This document shows, in pieces, positions 56,700-64,000 of a stretch of DNA of 64,000 bases (its first letter is position 1; every line of letters starts with the position of its first letter). The notes beneath the pieces were generated by a model, which saw nothing but the letters and a program-made list of their open reading frames with translations, did no database searches and had not been told where the DNA came from. A program made the translations under genes and the position numbers. The stretch comes from Ricinus communis (lineage: Eukaryota > Streptophyta > Magnoliopsida > Malpighiales > Euphorbiaceae). The stretch spans positions 11,808,489 through 11,872,488 of the forward strand of contig NC_063259.1 of NCBI RefSeq assembly GCF_019578655.1, given 5' to 3'.

Positions 56700-57440
56700 T
56701 AGTATGGATAGAGGCATTCTGGTGCCCATTAGCATCAACACTTCGAGAGTTTAATCGCCTGCTATTCAGGCACATGTAATTGATTCACATCAAAGATTTG
56801 AAAGTCATGATGACAACAGGAAGTGCAGATCTAGAGATAACTCAAGCATGTTAGGACTGAATATTTTGCCTGAGGACTATATTGATACTTGTGCAATGAT
56901 AGTTGGCTTCACGACAATCTCTTATAGATAGTAACTAAATCTCTTTTCTTTTCTTACTTTTACGCCTTAACTTTTGCCTAAGCTTTATGTTTTCAACTTA
57001 GTAAGCTAATGTCTTTACTTTTTGCCTAAGCTATCCCTTTCAGGTTTCCAACTTAGCAGACTCTATCTTTTCCTAAGTGCCCTTTGGGTTTTCAACTTAG
57101 CATTTCTTTTTCTTACTTTTACGCCTTAAATTTTACTTAAGCTGTCCTTTTAGGTTTTTGACTTAATAGGCTTTTCTCTTTCTTTTTCTTTTTCAAGATT
57201 TGACTGCTTGAAAAGTGTGAACTGAAGCACTCGCAGTCCCTTTTGTCAAGCTTACAGATGATTGTATTGATTTTGGGACTTCCTCTATGACAAGATTGAA
57301 AGACTCTAGCTCTATTGATTCATTGAGCATGATGTCACAATTGATAAAGACTTGAGTGCTACAAATTCTTGGATTTTCCCGCAAGAGAGTTAAAGAAAAT
57401 GACCTTGCTTTTATTCAAATCTCATAGATTCCACTTCTTA
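56700..57440 (+). pseudogene. Second DUF7745-like remnant and CTTAG spacer
   Basis: 56955-57180 holds several CTAAG...CTTAG units followed by a T-rich stretch and CAAG. Next, ATTTGACTGCTTGAAAAG at 57196 resembles the start of the second exon-like segment at 52570. The translation (KLTDDCIDFGTSSM, with stops) is weak. This looks like a degenerate duplicate of the 52.3-53.1 kb segment. Confidence 0.35.
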
Positions 57441-59620
57441 TTTTGTTTTCTCCTTCTGTTAGTGCACAAGCAATACAAACTAATGTGTAGATCTAACAAA
57501 AACTCTTATCAAATTTTATTCATTTAATAAGGGCATAAATTGGTATATTTTCTATTTTATATAATATTACTCTTGTTATCACTAGTCCATTCAGATTTTC
57601 TAGTCGAATATTTTTTCTCTTCCCGCTTCATTTTCTTAACTTTTGCCTGACTAGCTTGTACAAGTCTTCTATTCAGCAAGATTTATTTTTCTATTTTTTC
57701 TATTTTTCTATTTTTTTCCTCAAAGATAGTGTCTGAAACAGTACAGATTGACTTGTGAACTTGTTGCCCCTGAGATTTGAACTTCTATTAGAATCTTCGA
57801 GCATAGTCTTTGCTTTCTTTTGATATGGAAGTTTCCAACTCGATCTAAATTTTCCTTTAGAGTAAAATGCAATGGTCTTGCATACTTCAGGATTAGAACA
57901 CTAAACTTTAATCTCTTCTTTGAAGGTCCTTATTATTCTCAAGGTTGTTATGTGATGAGGGATGAACTTGGCCTCCTTGCTTTACCCCGAGTGTGTTACC
58001 TTAAATTCAATTGTGCGTATTAAATACTACATTTTTCTTTTTCTTTTTCTCTCTTTTTTGTTCTTTCACTTTTTCTCTGTTCAATAGTTATATTATGTGC
58101 AGTACAAATTTACTTAGGATTATCATTTTTGCTAAGATTAAATAGACCAACTTGAATAGAATTAATGTTAAACATGCTCATTTAGTAATCATTGTCACGT
58201 AGAATACCATTAAGATAAACATCAAAAAAGCAAAAATCGTAGTTATATCATTGATCCTAGAAGCAAAATCATGTTTTTATCTTAAAATAAATCAAGAGCT
58301 GAATTTTGTGAAGCTTCATCATCTTCAAATGGTAGCTTTTCAATATCTATAGGTTCATACTTTTCCATGCTCCAACTAAAAGAATACTCTTCTTTTTTTT
58401 TTCTTTCTCTTTTTTTTTGATATATACTATGTATATATATTACATTAGCTTATGTAGGGGCTGCTGTGGTTATTGACATAAACAAGAAGAATGAATAACT
58501 CATTTTGGATTGAAGGGAGCATCTACGAAAATTCTAGCAACTTAGTGAATATATATAAAAAAGAATGCAAATTGATCCAAAATGAAATGCGGCATAAACT
58601 TACATAATTTCCAGCAAAAATGGTAGAAAGAATGGTAAAATGAATAGAAGTGATAAAATGAGTGTCAAAGGTGAATTACAACGAAAGAAAAGACTAAGGC
58701 TCAAAATTGGTTCACTAAGGGAAAAACAGGGTTAGGCTTTTGGCCAAATTGTGTAAAATTCTAAGTGCCGAAATCATCTCATGACTATAAAAAATTCATG
58801 TAACCTCAAAAGGAATCACAAAGCAAGTTCTAGAAATAAAGATTTTGTATAATGCTCACTAAACAACAACAAAAGGAGCACAAAAAAAAAATAATGATGC
58901 CCAATTTGGCTCAAAACCTCACCATTTGAGTGGGTTAAAATTGCATGTATTCTCAAACCAAAGTTTAAATAATCAATCATAATAATAAGCAACAATATTA
59001 ACAGTGTTCTATTTCCAAGATAAAGTAAAATGGAAAAATTAAGGAAAAACACCAGTTTTACCTGGCTCGATTGAAATTAAGAGATTCGTTCATTGCCTTC
59101 TCCCAATAAGATTCGATAAAAGCTATAATGGTATCCATTCAAAAGAGAAAAATCATCAACTACTCGATTGAAACAAAACTCAAGATAATAACAAAATCGG
59201 TACCTACCCAAAACTAAGGTACATACCTCACACTTGAGAAAAACACTGTCCTTAGTGTGAAATAAGGGATGTACGATGCAAGGGAGATAAAATACGCACA
59301 AAGAAGCAAATCATAGGAGTCCACAAAAAGCTAGAAAACAACAACAAAAGAAACAAGACAACAAAAAGAGATAAAAACTAAAAATAGTCTACTGGATACT
59401 GCCCTTGATGTGTGCTTTAACACTCCAAGGTATGTTAGTCCTCAAAATTGCGTATGAGCATCGAGTAGGCTAAAAGCCTATAAAACTTAAGAATAAACAC
59501 ATCCCAAGCACCATCTGGTAAAAGGTTCAATAAAATAAAATTATCTCAAAATAAAATAAACTAAAAATAAACTGAAATATCTCACTAGAAAAAAAATAAA
59601 AATAAAAGATGTCCAAAAAC
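57440..59620. other. No gene seen; AT-rich DNA with T-rich tracts
   Basis: Scattered poly(T) and TA repeats (58385-58445) and short ORFs without recognisable domains. It may include the 3' part of the minus-strand Tat-like element, but no polypurine tract or second LTR could be identified. Confidence 0.6.
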
Positions 59621-59639
59621 TCAAAAAGCATAAATAGAT

Positions 59640-62312
59640 TCGGGAATGCCTCCCGAAGGCGCTTCTTTTTGTTCGAGTCGTCTAGCTGGACTCTGCAGCA
59701 GTATTCCTACATCGCGGGAAAATTGAGAAGGTGGGCTTAATGTAAGATGGGGCTTGAGGCATATAAGCGCAAGGAGGAGGTCCAATGTGTGTAGTGGATG
59801 ACCAAGGAGGTGCTCTCCACACCGAGTCGGGATGCCCATTCATCCACTCCAAATCCTGTCTAGGTGACCTGTCATAAACAAACTTGCAACTACCCTTCTC
59901 GGGTGTATCATAGTACAAAGTCTCAAATTGATACAAGTTGTTTTCTTCAGATGAATAACACACATCAATAGGGAACAAGACATGTATAACATCATCCAAT
60001 TGTACATCCTGTGGTTGCTTATCACATGCAAGACCAATTCCATCAATACTGCAAATGGCATGAACATAGTCGGTGGGAGAACTATCAAATGGGGGTAAAC
60101 TAAAAGTAACACAGTCATCCCTTACATTAAGTTCTAACTTTTCCTCAAATACATCTATTTTAGCTCTAGCCGTGGCAAGGAAAGGTCTCCCTAAAATCAA
60201 CGGTACACCGTGCTCATTATCCATATCCATAACCACAAAGTCCACAGGAAATATGAACTTATCTACCTTGACTAGCACATTCTCTACAATCCCCCTAAGA
60301 AGCTTAACAGAACGGTCAGCTAATTGAATGCACATCCTAGTGGGTTTTGCAACCCCCATACCTAGCTTATTGAACAAATTAGTGGGCATGACATTTATGC
60401 TAGCCCCCAAATCAGCTAATGCATCATCAACACACAAGTTACCCAAAGTGCAAGGAATAGTAAAACTCCCTGGATCGTGACGTTTCTCTAGCAACTTGCT
60501 CTGAAACATTGCTGAGCACTCTTCGTTAAGCTTAACATAGGCTACCTCCAAATTCCTTTTTTTGCTAAGTAATGTCCTTTAAGAACTTGGCATACTTCGG
60601 CATCTGCTTCAATACGTCAATAAAAGGCAAGTTAATATGCAGTTGTCTAAAAACATCCAAAAACTTCTTGAATTGCTCTTGCACTTCTGCTTGCTTGAGT
60701 CTAGCAGGATAAGGAATCTTGGGTTGATATTCCCTGACTGGGATTGGTTTCACCTTTTGTCCCCCAGGTTCCTTAACCTTACTGCTCCCCTCAACCTGCA
60801 CATCAATAGTGGAGTCGTAAAAAACAGGCTTAGAAGGAGCTGAAACTAACTTACCTGAACGCAAAGTAATGACGTTCACGTGCTCCCTCGGGTTAGACTC
60901 AGTGGTGCTGGGGAGCGCTCCTTGTTGCCTCTCAGACAACATCTTAGAAATTTGGCCAATCTGAGTTTCCAAGTTCTGAATCGAGGCCTGCTGGTTCCTA
61001 AGTGCACTATCAGTTTGCTGGAACCTCATCTCTGTAACTTCATCATAAGCTCCTCAAAATTTGACTTCTTTTCTGGTGGAGGAGGAGCTTGTGCAGGCCT
61101 AGCTAGCTGTTGTTGCGACTGCTGATGAAGTCTTTGAAAACCTGGTGGCCCCGGGGTATTATTGTTTCTCCAACTGAAATTGGGATGATTGCGCCACCCA
61201 GGGTTATATGTGTTACTGTAAGGGTTGTTCTGTTGCCTTGGGGCATTCCCTATATAATCAACCTGCTCAACATCATAAGACACAACAGAAATAGATGGAA
61301 AAGTATAAGAAGATGAAACAAACATACCTCCCACAGTATAGTTCAAATTGTAGTGCGGGCCACTACAAAACTCGCAGCTAACGTTTGTTGTATGAACCGA
61401 CATCTGGAGTTGGTCAATCTTCTTGGTTAGAAGCTCCACCTGAGTTGCCAAGGCTGCTGTAGAATCCACTTGGTTGACCACTCCCTGTCTTCCTGGTCGG
61501 CTTTTAGAGGATTGCCATTGATAATTGTTCATGGCCATTTCCTATATCAAGTTTTGAGTCTGCTCGGGCATCTTACTCGCTTAGCGCCTACCCATCAGAA
61601 GATCCACCATCTCACTTCGTCGCGAAGGTTCAACCCGTCAGAAGGTTTGAACCTGCATCCATACTGGCAATCCGTGATGTGGGCAACATCTCAAAAGGTC
61701 CTTAAACCTCTCCCATGCATCGTACATGCTTTCATCATCAAACTGCATAAAAGAAGATATGTCATTTCTAAGTTTAGGAGTTTTAGCGAGAGGAAAATAC
61801 TTATAGAGAAATTTTTTGGCTAGCGCCTCCCAGGTAGTAATTGTCTGCTGCGGAAGAGATTGCAACCATCTCTTTGCTTTGTCCCTCAAGGAAAATGGAA
61901 ACAATCTCAGCCGAATGGTGTCATCGGTTGTTCTATTTATCTTGAATGTGTCACAAATCTCCAAAAAGTTGGAGATATGTGCATTGGAATCCTCACTGGG
62001 CAATCCTTCAAACTGCACACTCTGCTGGATCATCTGGATAACATTGGCCTTTATCTTAAAATTGTTGGCCACTATAGTAGGTCTGACTATACTAGTTTTC
62101 GTCCCATCCAAAGATGGTCGAGCAAACTCGTACATCGTCCTCTGATCGTCATTGGCCTGGGGGTTGTGGTTCTCCATCACGTTAGCTCTATGAACCTGAA
62201 TTGTAACTCCGACCTCCTCCTCAATTGCTTGCAAACATCGTCTCTATAATCTCAGAGAGCGCTCAAGGTCAGATAAGGGTTCTATGGGATCAGGGTTAGA
62301 GCTCCTGGTCAT
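59640..62312 (-). pseudogene. Tat/Athila-like gag-protease ORF, broken
   Basis: An ATG at 62312 (MTRSSNPDPIEPLSDLERS) leads to a TAG after about 23 codons. The frame then reopens: 62234-61638 holds the Retrotrans_gag pattern (LRLFPFSLRDKAKRWLQSLP, TTWEALAKKFLYKYFPL). In the same frame 61538-61026 holds CEFCSGPHYN (decayed knuckle), NPYSNTYNPGWRNHPNFSW and a Gln/Pro-rich tail. Frameshifts lead to 61029-60565 (linker) and 60551-59682, the aspartic protease (ALADLGASINVMP, VPLILGRPFL). The sequence ends with a Lys-rich segment. No RT, RNase H or integrase follows, as in the plus-strand copy at 17-21 kb. Confidence 0.85.
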
Positions 62313-62443
62313 AAACTACCTGAAACCGACAATCCAAACAAACACCAATCAATAAAAGCAATAAAATAAAGAATAAAGAATAAATAAATAAACAAATAAT
62401 GACTAAAGTAACACGAAAACCATTCACTTTAGTTCACCGTTAC

Positions 62444-62464
62444 GGTTCCCCAGCAACGGCGCCA
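62444..62464 (-). other. Primer-binding site, tRNA-Asp type
   Basis: TGGCGCCGTTGCTGGGGA on the minus strand, 6 nt inside the LTR end. This is the usual Tat/Athila primer site. Confidence 0.9.
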
Positions 62465-62470
62465 AAAATT

Positions 62471-63310
62471 TGATGGGCTACTTATGCAACCTACACCTAA
62501 GGCAGTAAACCTATCGATGCGGCCTAGCACTAGTGAGTATCAAGGTCCTATCCCTGGAGATCGGGTGAACCTAGAGTTACTACTGTTCACTATGTTATCT
62601 AGTCTGAAATAGGGTGTGAGAAGTCTAAATTAACTAACTAATGATTATGAATGCAAATAAATAAATGAACAGCAATTGACAATCGAAAGACAACTGTAAC
62701 AAGAGAAACAAACCCAAAAGGGACCTAAGTGATGGAATCCTCCTTTAATTGATGAATTTAATCTCCCAAAGTCAACAATTGAGGTCTAGAAAACAAGTGA
62801 ATTGAGTGTGTATATTAGAATCAAGTCAGAAAATCGAGCCCCCATTCCCCAAATCAAATTTTGCCTATATAGTCTCTTTAGCACGGCCGCGGTAAAGCCT
62901 GTGCTGGTCAGCACGGGCGGAGTCCAGGCGGTGCTGAACCTAAGGATTTCGTTGTGTTGACCTCTTCTAGGTCGTGCCCAAGCCGGTGCTGAGCCACCAC
63001 GGGCCGTGGTGGAGGCCGTGATGGCTACAGAAATCATGCCATAAGGCACTCTTGGAGGGTAGCTAGTTGGCAATTCAGCACGGCCAGAGTCCAAGCCGTG
63101 CTCAACCCTCGGGATGCTTGTCCTCGTCCAATTTAATGGATTCTGGTCCGTAATCACGTGTATTTACCTCGATTGTTGATAGTGTCATTCAAAAATGACC
63201 TGAAACATGAAAGGAAACAAAAGACAGGTGATTCTAGCGTAAAACGAGATAATCATGCACAAGAATGTAAACAATCGGGCATGTTAATATGTATAATATG
63301 ATGCCTATCA
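62471..63310 (-). repeat. 5' LTR of the minus-strand Tat-like element (840 bp)
   Basis: On the minus strand it starts TGATAGGCATC (63310) and ends GCCCATCA (62471). It is collinear with the solo LTR at 18707-20174: TTTCAGG-CATTT, then a GC-rich palindromic island (62880-63110), then GTGCTAGGCCGCATCGATAGG. The 3' partner LTR was not found. Confidence 0.8.
62994..63012. repeat. GC-rich perfect palindrome in LTR
   Basis: CCACCACGG-G-CCGTGGTGG, arms of 9 bp around one central base. A second inverted repeat lies at 63077-63102 (AGCACGGC ... GCCGTGCT). Confidence 0.9.
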
Positions 63311-63394
63311 CATAATAATAATCACACAGGTTTAGAGAGACCAATTAGAACATGTACACCGATTGGTTGGCACTACGAGAAGGCAATTCTTTGT

Positions 63395-64000
63395 TGTTGC
63401 GCTGTGTATGCAACTACAACTAAGGTAGTGATTCTATCGATGTAGCCTAGCACAACGACAAGTATTAAAATATCGTATCCCTCGGGAAAGTGAAATCCTA
63501 GATTTACTACTTCGTTCTTTATTTTCTAGCCTAAAATTAATGACGAATGGTTTTATAGATTTACTAATGACTAAAAGCTAAGTTCTAAATGGAATACGAA
63601 AATGAATGAGTAAATAGAATAATTAAGACAAGAAAGCAAACCTAAATGAGACATAGACTAGTTGGAAATCAAACAAAAGAAAACAAATTATTGAGTCCGA
63701 TTATGCTACCCGTGGACGGATTCTTAACTGAATTCGACTTCCCTCTCGAAAAAATTGAATTCCTAAACTTAAGAACCTATAGTTGTAATCTCTTTCTAAC
63801 AATTGATTATCACGTTAGCCTTAAGCTTTAATCCACCTCTATTAAGCTTAGTTAATTCTTAATCTGGCAAATTAATTAACTTTATCTCTAAGTGAAAATT
63901 AACCTGATCTTGCAATTAAATTTTCAAACTCAATTAGAATTTATCAATTGCTAAAATATTTCTTCGAACAGTAATCAACACATTCAATATAAAGAAAACT
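63395..64000 (-). repeat. Second Tat-like LTR, 3' part, running off the window
   Basis: The 63400-63490 stretch mirrors 62480-62570: a TGCAAC-AC-ACTAAGG start, CTATCGATG-AGCCTAGCAC, and ATCCCT-GG. The rest (for example the TTATCTCTAAG block near 63880) matches the solo LTR interior. The LTR ends near 63395 and its start lies beyond 64000. Confidence 0.65.

Noticed and set aside
59840..62249. Several plus-strand ORFs (60073-60327, 61470-61823, 61860-62249)
   Set aside because: Opposite-strand shadows of the Tat-like gag-protease ORF.

Overview
This is nuclear DNA of a dicot plant. The evidence is one GT-AG-spliced gene with nine coding exons, very AT-rich intergenic DNA, and many plant-type transposons: a LINE with a DUF4283-type first ORF, Tat/Athila-like Ty3 elements with a tRNA-Asp-type primer site, Tekay-like LTRs with a tRNA-Met primer site, a Mutator-like MITE, and an endogenous caulimovirid. 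The species cannot be fixed from the sequence. A member of the Malpighiales/Euphorbiaceae is only a guess.

Layout. 1-6300: a decayed LINE on the minus strand, split at 2059-3946 by a retrotransposon-derived insert flanked by a ~21-bp imperfect direct repeat. 6406-6464: a perfect 24-bp inverted repeat. 7268-15490 (minus): the only intact host gene, encoding a 397-residue, probably plastid protein with a pyridoxamine-phosphate-oxidase-like fold (At3g49140-like family). Its 3.8-kb sixth intron holds a 912-bp Mutator-like MITE with a 9-bp target duplication. 15.6-16.6 kb: AT-rich spacer with a 96-bp tandem duplication. 16.6-21.05 kb (plus): a decayed Tat/Athila-like gag-protease element interrupted by a clean 1468-bp solo LTR (target duplication GAACA).

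21.2-58 kb is a stack of nested insertions. The base is an old repeat-rich block with plant mobile domain (PMD) and DUF7745-like remnants. A non-autonomous Tekay-like element ('element A', LTRs of 2.9 kb, non-coding interior of 1.7 kb) entered the PMD remnant at 24769. A rearranged cluster of endogenous caulimovirid fragments (29561-47382), resembling florendoviruses, broke into its 3' LTR at a TA-rich site. A second, related non-autonomous element ('element B', 34611-41710) then landed in the viral reverse transcriptase and left a perfect 5-bp duplication. The viral cluster contains two head-to-head genome fragments, an inverted RT piece, two copies of the second viral ORF and several copies of the promoter/leader. 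All coding parts carry stops or frameshifts.

58-64 kb: gene-poor DNA followed by a minus-strand Tat/Athila-like element with LTR, tRNA-Asp-type primer site, gag and protease but no visible reverse transcriptase. A second LTR of the same broad family runs off the right edge.

The viral and transposon ORFs look like fossils. The points most worth a second look are the nested insertion chronology, the viral inverted junction at the primer site, a conserved putative intron and hairpin array inside the long LTRs, GC-rich palindromes shared by several Tat-type LTRs, and minisatellites with about two-helical-turn periodicity.
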